From the NCBI GenBank assembly GCA_902496595.1, contig CABVBV010000043.1, positions 1-14,508 on the forward strand: 14,508 nt of DNA, given 5' to 3'. The translations under genes were made by a program, and so were the position numbers. The notes beneath the pieces are model-generated. The model was not told the DNA's origin. It searched no databases and saw only the letters and a list, made by a program, of their open reading frames with translations. Position 1 is the stretch's first letter; each line of letters opens with the position of its first letter. Source of the stretch: an uncultured Eubacteriales bacterium (lineage in GTDB: Bacteria; Bacillota; Clostridia; Oscillospirales; Oscillospiraceae). Shown one piece after another: positions 7,330 to 13,834 of this stretch.

Positions 7330-8466
7330 TTACTCTGCGGGCATCGCGCCGGCCATGAGGTCGTCGTACATCTCCTGGGTCAGCTCGCACTGGTAGAAGA
7401 GCTTGTAATACTCCGTCACCTCGGTCTGCAGGTCATACTCGCAGTAGTCGGGGTAGAGCAGGGCGCCCAGCCAGAGCATACCGAGGTACCTCTGCACCGA
7501 CGGAGGGCTGGAGAGCCAGCCGTAGGGGCCGTAGGGCGTCTTGTAGTAGTTGCCCGTGCTGATGGCCGTCAGCTGCTGCCAGGTGCCGTTGTCCGCCACC
7601 GTGTCGTAGATCGTGTCGGGAGCGAAGATGATGACGTCCGGATCCCAGACCATTATCTGCTCCAGATCCACCTCGTTGCCGAGGCCCGAGGACACGACCT
7701 CCGGAAGTTCGGCCAGGTTGTCCGCCATGAGGTTTATAGTCTCGGCGTGGTAGCTGCCCTCGGCTATGACGTTCAGGCCCTTGTCGCCCAGACAGTAGAG
7801 CAGACTGCGGCGCGCACCGTCCGCGTCCACCTTCGCCATCATGTCCGTCATCATGGCGTAGGTCTCCTCGCACCAGGTCGCGAGTTCCTCGGCCTTTTCG
7901 GTCTGGCCGGTGAGTTCTCCCAGCATCCTGTAAGCCTCGGGCGCGGTCTCGACCGTCGCGTCTATGTGGACAAAGGGGATGCCGGTCTGCTCGGTCAGGC
8001 TGTCCATGTCCTCGGCGATGCCGTCCTTCGTGTCGCCCACGTCGATGACGACGTCCGGGTCGGCGGCCAGCAGGGCCTCGAGATCCATCTCGCCCTTGCC
8101 GCCGTAGAGCTGGCCCAGCTCCGGCAGGGTGGAGATGTACTCAGGCAGGTAGAGAGCTATGTCCTCGGCGATGTAGTTCGACACGCCCACCATCAGGTCG
8201 CCCACCAGCGGTATGGCGTAGACCTGGGTCAGCGGGCCCGAGATGGCGACCTTCGTCACCTCATAGGGCACCGTCACCGTCCGTCCGGTCGAGTCCGTGA
8301 ACTCGCGGGTCTCGGGCGTGGGCGTCTCGTCGGCGACGGGCTCCGTCGCGGGCGCGGTGTCCTCCGCGGGCGGCTCCGTCGTCGTCGTGCCCGCCTGGCC
8401 GCAGCCGGAGAGCAGGCCGGCGAGCAGGCAGAGCGCGAGCAGCAGCACAAGTATTCTTCTCTTCAT
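7330..8466 (-). CDS. ABC importer solute-binding lipoprotein (BtuF/FecB class)
   Basis: A 378-residue lipoprotein with a type II signal peptide whose lipobox is LLSGC (C22 lipidated), then a Thr/Pro/Glu-rich linker to about residue 55. The binding domain has the class III features: a TDSTGRTVTVP start, an N-lobe strand ending LAADPDVVID, and a C-lobe repeat of it, MVWDPDVIIF. Near the end, WLSSPPSVQRYLGMLWLG precedes LLYPDY, a motif I associate with clostridial members of this class. The ligand may be molybdate/tungstate, a ferric chelate, haem or a corrinoid; gene context favours the first but does not prove it. GGAGG lies eight bases before the ATG. It is last in the minus-strand run, 43 bases after the ATPase gene. 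Confidence 0.88.
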   Translation of the reverse strand: MKRRILVLLLALCLLAGLLSGCGQAGTTTTEPPAEDTAPATEPVADETPTPETREFTDSTGRTVTVPYEVTKVAISGPLTQVYAIPLVGDLMVGVSNYIAEDIALYLPEYISTLPELGQLYGGKGEMDLEALLAADPDVVIDVGDTKDGIAEDMDSLTEQTGIPFVHIDATVETAPEAYRMLGELTGQTEKAEELATWCEETYAMMTDMMAKVDADGARRSLLYCLGDKGLNVIAEGSYHAETINLMADNLAELPEVVSSGLGNEVDLEQIMVWDPDVIIFAPDTIYDTVADNGTWQQLTAISTGNYYKTPYGPYGWLSSPPSVQRYLGMLWLGALLYPDYCEYDLQTEVTEYYKLFYQCELTQEMYDDLMAGAMPAE

Positions 8467-8509
8467 TTGGGTTTCCTCCCTGTATATAATGACGCTGTGA
8501 AACGCAAAT

Positions 8510-9295
8510 TCATGTGCCCCTTGCGACGGAGGCGGGCGTACACACCCTCACCCTGTCGTCAAAGAGGCTCGACACCTCGACCTCGACGCCGTAGAGCCTG
8601 CGCATCATGTCCGGGGTCAGCACATCCCTGGGCTTCCCCTCGGTGAGCACCTCACCGCCGCGCAGCGCGAGTATCCTGTCCGAGAACATGAAGCTCTGCT
8701 CCGGGTTGTGCGTGGTCTGGATGACCGTATAGCCCTCGCGGGCGAGTTCCCTGGCGCAGTTTAACACCAGCAGCTGGTTGCCGAAGTCGAGGCTCGCCGT
8801 CGGCTCGTCCAGCATGAGCACCGGCGCTCTCTGCACCAGCGCCCGGGCGATGAGCGCCAGCTGCCGCTCGCCTCCGGATATCCTGTGGAAGCAGCGCTCG
8901 CCGAGCTCGAGTATGCCGATCTTCTCAAGCGCCTCGTCCACGCGGCGGATGTCCTCTTTCCTGGGAGTCGAAAATGTCCCCAGTCCGCTCGTCGTGCCCA
9001 TGAGCACGATGTCGCGCACGCTGTAATTGAAGGCCGGGTGCGAGCTCTGCGGTATGTAGGCGATGAGCTTTGCCGCCTCGCGTATGCTCAGGCTCTTGGC
9101 GTCCCGGCCCTCCACCGTGATGCTGCCCGTGTAGTCGCGCAGCAGACCCAGGACGCAGCGGAAAAGCGTGCTCTTGCCGACGCCGTTCGGCCCGAGGATG
9201 GACAAAAACTCGCCCGCCTCGACGCTGAAGCTCACATCGTGCAGCACCTCGTGCTCGCCGTAGGAGAAGCGCAGGTCTTTCACTTCGACGCTCAC
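8510..9295 (-). CDS. ABC importer ATP-binding protein (FecE/BtuD class)
   Basis: This 261-residue ATPase energises the adjoining permease. Visible motifs, in order: Walker A GPNGVGKST (35-43), Q-loop glutamine Q83 in IPQSS, signature ISGGERQ (139-145), Walker B VLMLDEP with D163-E164, the D-loop SLD, and the switch histidine H196 in QTTHNPE. The length and the VRDIVLMG segment after the Q-loop are usual for iron-chelate/B12/Mol-type importers. The start is GTG at 9295, overlapping the permease stop as GTGA, which implies coupled translation and a fixed subunit ratio. Confidence 0.94.
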   Translation of the reverse strand: MSVEVKDLRFSYGEHEVLHDVSFSVEAGEFLSILGPNGVGKSTLFRCVLGLLRDYTGSITVEGRDAKSLSIREAAKLIAYIPQSSHPAFNYSVRDIVLMGTTSGLGTFSTPRKEDIRRVDEALEKIGILELGERCFHRISGGERQLALIARALVQRAPVLMLDEPTASLDFGNQLLVLNCARELAREGYTVIQTTHNPEQSFMFSDRILALRGGEVLTEGKPRDVLTPDMMRRLYGVEVEVSSLFDDRVRVCTPASVARGT

Positions 9296-10332
9296 AGCCG
9301 CTCACCCCTTCCCGTTATGAGCAGGAGGAAGAAGGGTGCGCCGACGAAGGCCGTCAGTATGCCTATCGGTATGCCCGAGGTGGAGATATTCCTCGAGAGG
9401 TTGTCCACTATGAGCAGGAAAGCTCCGCCGCCGAGCATACAGCCGGGCATGAGCCAGCGGTAATCCGAGCCGCAGATGCGCCGCACCATGTGCGGTATGA
9501 CGAGGCCCACCCAGCCTATCATGCCGGAGACCGAGACCGAGGCCGCCGTCACGAGCGTGGCGGCCAATATAAGCCAGATCCTGAGCCTGCTCGCGTCCAC
9601 GCCCATGGCCCTCGCCTCATCGTCGCCCATGGCGAGGACATTGAGCCTCCACCTGAGGCAGAAGAGCGGCACGAGCCCGACGAGCATCGGCACGATCACG
9701 AAACCGAGATCCTTCCACTCCATGCCCGAGAGGCTGCCCATGAGCCAATAGGTGATCTGCGGCAGTTTGTTCGTCGGGTCTGCCGCGAGCTTTATAAAGG
9801 ATGTGCCCGCCTGGAAGAGCGAGCTCACCATGATGCCTGCGAGCACGAGGCCCAGCGTCCGCTCTCCCTTGGCGTGCCGGCTCACCCAGAAGACCAGCAC
9901 GACGGTGATGAGGCTCATGCCGAAGGCGGCGAAGGTTATGTACATACTCGAAAAGCCCACGTAGATGGCGAGCGCCGCGCCGAAGCCCGCGCCCGCCGAG
10001 GCGCCCAGCACGTCCGGCGCCGCCATCGGGTTCTGGAACACGCCCTGGTACGCCGCGCCGGCCGCCGAGAGGCAGGCGCCGACGAGGACGCTCATCAGCA
10101 CCCTAGGCAGGCGCACGTTCCAGACCGCCGCCTCCATGCTGTCGTCCCAGAACTTTTCTATGCCGGAGCCGAATATCGACAGGAACTTGTTCCACAGTAT
10201 GCCGCACAGCTCCCTGAACGGCACGGGATAGCGCCCGAACAAAAAGGACAGAAGCGTGCATACAACGAGCACCGCCGCCAGCACGGCTATCGTCCCCGGC
10301 CCGCTCAGGAGCCGGTCTCGTCTCTTCAACAT
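9292..10332 (-). CDS. FecCD-type ABC importer permease (BtuC/MolB class)
   Basis: A 346-residue permease of the type II importer fold, expected to dimerise and to have about ten membrane helices. Family hallmarks are RLPR at 74-77, AAYQGVFQNPMAAPDVLG (93-110), the coupling-helix segment MGDDEARAMGVD (235-246) that contacts the ATPase, and GWVGLVIPHMVRRICGSD (273-290). The ATG is one base after the DUF364 stop (TGAGATG), with GGGAGG inside the end of that gene as ribosome site. Permeases of this class carry ferric siderophores, haem, vitamin B12 or, in Haemophilus MolBC, molybdate and tungstate. The sequence alone does not separate these. Confidence 0.93.
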   Translation of the reverse strand: MLKRRDRLLSGPGTIAVLAAVLVVCTLLSFLFGRYPVPFRELCGILWNKFLSIFGSGIEKFWDDSMEAAVWNVRLPRVLMSVLVGACLSAAGAAYQGVFQNPMAAPDVLGASAGAGFGAALAIYVGFSSMYITFAAFGMSLITVVLVFWVSRHAKGERTLGLVLAGIMVSSLFQAGTSFIKLAADPTNKLPQITYWLMGSLSGMEWKDLGFVIVPMLVGLVPLFCLRWRLNVLAMGDDEARAMGVDASRLRIWLILAATLVTAASVSVSGMIGWVGLVIPHMVRRICGSDYRWLMPGCMLGGGAFLLIVDNLSRNISTSGIPIGILTAFVGAPFFLLLITGRGERL

Positions 10333-10333
10333 C

Positions 10334-11077
10334 TCAGACGTCCCTCCCCAGCAGGAAGGTGCGCCCGTAGGGATAGGGCGGGCCCTCGAGGCATTCCGCC
10401 GCGTGCCGCCGCGCCCCGGCCCTGTCAGTCACGACCATGCCCGCGAGCCGGTCTATGCCGCACTCCAGCAGCGCCGGGCAGAGCGGCACCGTCGGCCCCG
10501 TTAGCACCACATAGGCGTTTTTGCACAGCTCCAGCAGCCGCGGCAGGGTCTTGTTCACGATGGAACTGCCCGTTATGAGCACGATGTCGCAGTCGGGCAG
10601 GATGAACTCGCAGGCAGTGTCCGGATAGTCGCCCGGCTTCGGGTGCTTCTCCAGTATCCTCACGCTCTCAGCCGCGTCCAGCGTGCCCGCAGGCATCCGA
10701 AGGTGGCCGATGAGCCCCACCTTCCTGCCCGTCACGTCAACGCCGCGCAGGCAGTAGTTGTCATAGGGCTCGGCGCAGCCCAGCTCCGCCATGCGCTCGG
10801 CCGTGTTGTAATATGCGTTTATCGCCGCGACGCCCAGGCCCGCCTCGGCCAGATTCCAGCTCTTGGCCGCCTCGGCCGCGACCCTTATCCTCATGCCCTC
10901 GATCCCGTTCGGGAACATTGCGGGCCTGGAGCCGCCCTCGGTCGTCATCGCGTAGCCAGCGCCCCCGGCCTCCGTCTCCACCAGAGTCCATCGCTCGCCG
11001 GGTATGGCCCTTGTGACCACGCCCGTCCTCGGCAGGCCGCTCAGCAGGGTGTCGTACAGTTCCCACATTTTGCTCAC
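10334..11077 (-). CDS. DUF4213/DUF364 protein (putative heavy-metal chelation family)
   Basis: A 247-residue cytoplasmic protein with an N-terminal DUF4213-like part (about 1-95, including the conserved AAINAYYN at 84-91) and a C-terminal DUF364 Rossmann-like part. The latter shows GRKVGLIGHL (117-126), EKHPKPGDYP (143-152) and LPDCDIVLITGSSIVNKT (160-177). From memory, a Desulfitobacterium structure of this family combines an enolase-N-like and a Rossmann-like fold with a shared cleft, and a role in metal chelation was proposed; no reaction is proven. Immediate coupling to the importer permease suggests that it handles the imported substrate. The start is GTG at 11077; ATG at 11068 (fourth codon) is possible. 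A purine-rich GGAAAAGAGA lies upstream of the GTG. Confidence 0.87.
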   Translation of the reverse strand: MSKMWELYDTLLSGLPRTGVVTRAIPGERWTLVETEAGGAGYAMTTEGGSRPAMFPNGIEGMRIRVAAEAAKSWNLAEAGLGVAAINAYYNTAERMAELGCAEPYDNYCLRGVDVTGRKVGLIGHLRMPAGTLDAAESVRILEKHPKPGDYPDTACEFILPDCDIVLITGSSIVNKTLPRLLELCKNAYVVLTGPTVPLCPALLECGIDRLAGMVVTDRAGARRHAAECLEGPPYPYGRTFLLGRDV

Positions 11078-11098
11078 TCTCTTTTCCGTTACTGCGTT

Positions 11099-11114
11099 TT
11101 GTAATGAATTACAA
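11099..11114. promoter_or_regulatory. 16-base perfect palindrome before the DUF364-importer genes
   Basis: TTGTAAT (11099-11105), GA, then ATTACAA (11108-11114): seven exact pairs with a two-base centre. It lies 22 bases upstream of the GTG start of the DUF364 gene, in the only sizeable gap of the minus-strand run. The outer arms TTGTA-N6-TACAA match the geometry of Crp-type sites but not the Crp sequence. The octamer ATTACAAG (11108-11115) also occurs at 186-193 in the MMPL promoter region. It is a likely operator; its regulator is unknown. Confidence 0.55.
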
Positions 11115-11134
11115 GTCCTTTGCGCAGACCCGTC

Positions 11135-11153
11135 CCGCGCAAATTGTGCGCGG
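11135..11153. repeat. GC-rich hairpin after the NTPase gene
   Basis: CCGCGCA (11135-11141) and TGCGCGG (11147-11153) are exact reverse complements around a 5-base A/T-rich loop. It lies 17 bases downstream of the NTPase stop on the minus strand. No T-run follows in either direction, so it is not a standard terminator. It may reduce read-through, protect the 3' end of the upstream message, or serve as a second protein site. Confidence 0.5.
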
Positions 11154-11169
11154 AGGGGTGTTTATATAT

Positions 11170-11733
11170 TTACAGGGCGTATTCCTCCGCCCAGTGCCGG
11201 AGCGCACCCTCGGCGTTCGTGTCGTAGCGGCCCGTCGTCTCGAGCAGGAGCGTGTCCGGGTCGCCCTCCAGCAGTTCGCGCAGCTCGCGGGCAGCGTCCA
11301 TATATTCCGGCGGCAGCTTCACGCGCCGCGTAAGCTCCTCCGCTCCGGGTATGGCCTTGAGCACGCCCACGCAGGGCTTGCCGGAGAACAGAAAGGCCGT
11401 CAGCGCCTCGTAGAAGTCGGGATACAGCAGCTCGAAACCGCCGATCTCGTCTATGAGCGCGAATTTTTTCTCCTGAGCCTGCCGGAGCAGGGCCGGGGCC
11501 GTCACGGTGAAGGGCCGCTCGTCCCGCGCCGCGCCCGCCTCGCCGAAGCTCAGGAAACGCTCTCTCGTCTTCCCGTCCACAGAGCAGAGGTCGAAGCCCG
11601 CGAGGCGGCCGTCCTCTATGACCCGGAGCGTCAGGAAGCCGCCGGCGTCTCTCGCCGCTCCGCCCAGCGCGTTTATGATGAGCGTGGATTTGCCGCAGCC
11701 TATGGGCCCCGTCAGCAGGAGGCGACGCTTCAA
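11170..11733 (-). CDS. THEP1-type nucleoside-triphosphatase (NTPase_1 family)
   Basis: A 187-residue P-loop protein with Walker A GPIGCGKST (9-17) and the family-specific Walker B segment LIDEIGGFELL (D95-E96, E101). Length and motifs match the THEP1/NTPase_1 family, which hydrolyses several NTPs in vitro and whose cellular role is poorly known. The start is TTG at 11733, overlapping the XdhC stop as TTGA, so it is translated with XdhC. Its place beside XdhC and a MobA-like enzyme suggests a role in cofactor nucleotide handling or in energy-dependent insertion of the cofactor. A MobB-like GTP-binding role is a less likely alternative, because the DEIGxxE motif is typical of NTPase_1. Confidence 0.85.
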   Translation of the reverse strand: MKRRLLLTGPIGCGKSTLIINALGGAARDAGGFLTLRVIEDGRLAGFDLCSVDGKTRERFLSFGEAGAARDERPFTVTAPALLRQAQEKKFALIDEIGGFELLYPDFYEALTAFLFSGKPCVGVLKAIPGAEELTRRVKLPPEYMDAARELRELLEGDPDTLLLETTGRYDTNAEGALRHWAEEYAL

Positions 11734-12743
11734 AGGGCGTTCCTCCCGGCTCTGACCTCTATCATCTGCGCGGCGATGGAGATGGCTATCTCCGCCGGGG
11801 TCTCGGCCTTTATGTCGAGCCCTATGGGCGTGGTTATCCTCTTGAAATCCTCGTCCGTGAAGCCCTGCTCGCGCAGCTGCCTCTGCACGCCCGCGGTCTT
11901 GGCCTTGCTGCCGATGACGCCGATATAGCAGGCGGGGGTGCGCAGCGCCTGGGCCTGGACGACGGTGTCGTAGGCGTGGCCTCGGGTCATTATGCAGATG
12001 TAGTCCTCAGGGCCTATCGTGACGCTCGCGCCGATGTTCTCGAAGTCCACGAGCAGGATCTTCTCCGCCCCGCGCATGACATTTTCGTTTGCAAACTCCG
12101 GCCTGTCGTCCAGGGCGACGCAGCGGAAGCCCACGTGCTCCAAAACCGGCACCAGCTCCTGGGCCACGTGGCCGCAGCCGAAGACGTAGACCTTGCCGGA
12201 GGAATTTATCTGCTCGGCGTAGAAGTCGCGCCCGTCCTGCTTTTTCCGCGTCGGGTGGCGCGACATGATGTCCCGCGTCCACTCCGGGGCCTCGAGGCCG
12301 AAGAAGCCCTCCGACGCAGACCACAGGCCCAGCTTCCCTCCGTCCGAGATCTCAGAGAGCAGCCAGAGATCCTCGCCCTCGGCGAACCTGCGCTCAGCCT
12401 CCTCGGCTATGCCCAGGACACAGGCGTCGTTTGCCGGAATGTAGCTGAAATACACGTTCACGGCCCCGCCGCAGATCATGCCGAGGTTCTGCACGTCGTT
12501 TTTCGTGAGCGAGAAGTCGTGCTCGCCGCTGCGCTTTTCCTCGAGCACCTTTTTGGCCAGCTGCTCGGACTTGAACTCCACCGCGCCGCCGCCTATCGTG
12601 CCGCAGATGCGCCCGTTTTTGCCGACCAGCATCCTCGCGCCCGCTCCCCTCGGCGTCGCGCCCGAGGAGGCGATGACCGTGACCAGCACCAGCTCCTCTC
12701 CGTTTTTGAGCCTTCCGGCTATCTCCCTGAACATATTCCTCAT
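11730..12743 (-). CDS. xdhC: XdhC/CoxI-family molybdenum hydroxylase maturation factor
   Basis: A 337-residue protein of the XdhC family, which binds molybdopterin cofactor, promotes its sulfuration and inserts it into xanthine-dehydrogenase-type enzymes. The N-terminal XdhC_CoxI domain shows SSGATPRGAGARMLV (26-40), GTIGGGAVE (48-56) and GMICGGAVNVYF (88-99), where the Cys before GG is the conserved family cysteine. The C-terminal Rossmann domain starts at VYVFGCGHVAQEL (185-197) and includes TRGHAYD (253-259), YIGVIGSK (273-280) and PIGLDIKAETPAEIA (306-320). The ATG overlaps the upstream stop as ATGA. No molybdenum hydroxylase structural gene is in the window, so its client enzyme must lie elsewhere, perhaps just beyond the right edge. 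Confidence 0.94.
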   Translation of the reverse strand: MRNMFREIAGRLKNGEELVLVTVIASSGATPRGAGARMLVGKNGRICGTIGGGAVEFKSEQLAKKVLEEKRSGEHDFSLTKNDVQNLGMICGGAVNVYFSYIPANDACVLGIAEEAERRFAEGEDLWLLSEISDGGKLGLWSASEGFFGLEAPEWTRDIMSRHPTRKKQDGRDFYAEQINSSGKVYVFGCGHVAQELVPVLEHVGFRCVALDDRPEFANENVMRGAEKILLVDFENIGASVTIGPEDYICIMTRGHAYDTVVQAQALRTPACYIGVIGSKAKTAGVQRQLREQGFTDEDFKRITTPIGLDIKAETPAEIAISIAAQMIEVRAGRNAL

Positions 12744-13819
12744 ATCGGCACTACATCCTTTCCGCAGATATCGTTTATCCTCTTCGCCGCCGCGAGCGCG
12801 GTTTTATATCTCAGGTCATGCGCACGGCGGGCTTCATCGTCCCGGCATTTGTCGAGGCTCGCCCGGAAGCGCTCCGATATGCGCACCCTTCGGCCGCCGC
12901 GGCAGAGCTTGTCCGCAAGGTACACGACCATGGCCTCGTCCGCTCTGGCCGCGTCCTCCAGGTCGTTGTGCTGAGCGATGAGCGGCGCGAGTTCCGGGTA
13001 GCCCAGCTGGGACATGAGCCCTGCCCCCGCGAGGGCGTGGCCCTTGGTGCCCTTCGACACGTCGTGCAGCAGCGCCCCGGCGTACACCAGGTTCTCATCC
13101 AGGCAGACGCCCGCAGCAGCCAGTGCGCAGACCAGCTCCATCGCGGCCTCCGCCGTCAGCAGGCTGTGTATTCGAACCTCCTCCGGCAGCTCCGCCGCCT
13201 CGAGCAGCCTCGAGGCCAGCTCCGGCGTCAGCTCCGGCACGGGCAGCACGCCGTACTCCCTGAGCCTGATATCCCCGTCGTACTCCAGCCGCGTCACCGA
13301 GCCGTAGGGCAGGACGAAGTCCCTCGCACAGTCGAAGGGCTTTCCCTCGAGCGTACAGAGCAGGGTCTGTATGACCGATGAATGCGATACTATTATTATA
13401 TCGCCCCTCGAGAGCGCCAGGGCCCTTTTCACCGCCGCCGTGAACCTCAGGCTCGCAGGCCCGAAGTCCTCGCCTCCGGGAGGAGGCAGGGAGCGGTCGC
13501 GCCCGCGCTTTTCATAGTATTCCGGCCAGCGCCGGCGTATCTCGTCGAAGCTCAGCCCGTCCCAGTCCCCGGCGTCCATCTCCTCGAGCCCGGGCACGAT
13601 GACCGCAGAGCCGTAGCCCATGAGCTCCGCCGTCTGCCTGCTGCGCGACAGGCGCGAGCAGAAGCACTCGTCGATGCCCCGGCCCTCGAACCCGGCCCCC
13701 AGCAGCGCCGCCTGAAGCCTGCCCCTCAGGCCCAGCGGCGTATCCGTCCGGCCGAGGCACATCCGCGCCCCGCCGGGAAAGTCCGGCATCCCGTGCCGGA
13801 TAAGGTATATCTCTCTCAT
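12740..13819 (-). CDS. Histidine phosphatase-HD domain fusion protein
   Basis: A 359-residue two-domain protein. Residues 1-195 form a histidine phosphatase (phosphoglycerate mutase/CobC-like) domain with the phospho-accepting RHG (H9), R61 in SRSRQTAEL, acidic E79/E80 in GLEEMDAGDWDG and the second histidine H146 in VSHSS. Residues about 205-355 form an HD phosphohydrolase domain with H218, H252-D253 in LLHDVSKG and D303 in YLADK, the full metal-binding H...HD...D set. Both active sites look intact. GGAGG lies four bases before the ATG, and 15 bases separate it from the upstream gene. Context suggests dephosphorylation of a cofactor intermediate or nucleotide; a CobC-like role in corrinoid synthesis is possible but no other cob genes are visible. 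Confidence 0.88.
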   Translation of the reverse strand: MREIYLIRHGMPDFPGGARMCLGRTDTPLGLRGRLQAALLGAGFEGRGIDECFCSRLSRSRQTAELMGYGSAVIVPGLEEMDAGDWDGLSFDEIRRRWPEYYEKRGRDRSLPPPGGEDFGPASLRFTAAVKRALALSRGDIIIVSHSSVIQTLLCTLEGKPFDCARDFVLPYGSVTRLEYDGDIRLREYGVLPVPELTPELASRLLEAAELPEEVRIHSLLTAEAAMELVCALAAAGVCLDENLVYAGALLHDVSKGTKGHALAGAGLMSQLGYPELAPLIAQHNDLEDAARADEAMVVYLADKLCRGGRRVRISERFRASLDKCRDDEARRAHDLRYKTALAAAKRINDICGKDVVPI

Positions 13820-13834
13820 CCTGCCTCCAAACGG

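Noticed and set aside
8467..8509. Separate promoter for the solute-binding protein (TTGCGT and an AT-rich stretch on the minus strand)
   Set aside because: No spacing between 15 and 19 bases gives a credible -35/-10 pair. The gap is small and the strong ribosome site is enough for a downstream gene of an operon.
7279..8646. Plus-strand open frame of 455 codons over the binding-protein gene
   Set aside because: It begins inside the terminator hairpin, has no ribosome site, and its composition is that of an antisense shadow.
11099..11114. Palindrome as a Rex, BirA or E. coli ModE operator
   Set aside because: The arms and length do not fit the consensus sites that I know for these (Rex TTGTGAA-N4-TTCACAA, BirA widely spaced, ModE TATATA-rich).
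11135..11153. Hairpin as an intrinsic terminator between the NTPase and DUF364 genes
   Set aside because: No T-run follows on either strand, so it was recorded only as a hairpin of unknown role.
11078..11169. Molybdenum-cofactor riboswitch in the gap
   Set aside because: The gap is too short for that motif and has only one short hairpin; no multi-stem fold is visible by eye.
11104..11928. Plus-strand open frame beginning in the 92-base gap
   Set aside because: It is antisense to the NTPase and XdhC genes, shows no motifs and lacks a ribosome site.
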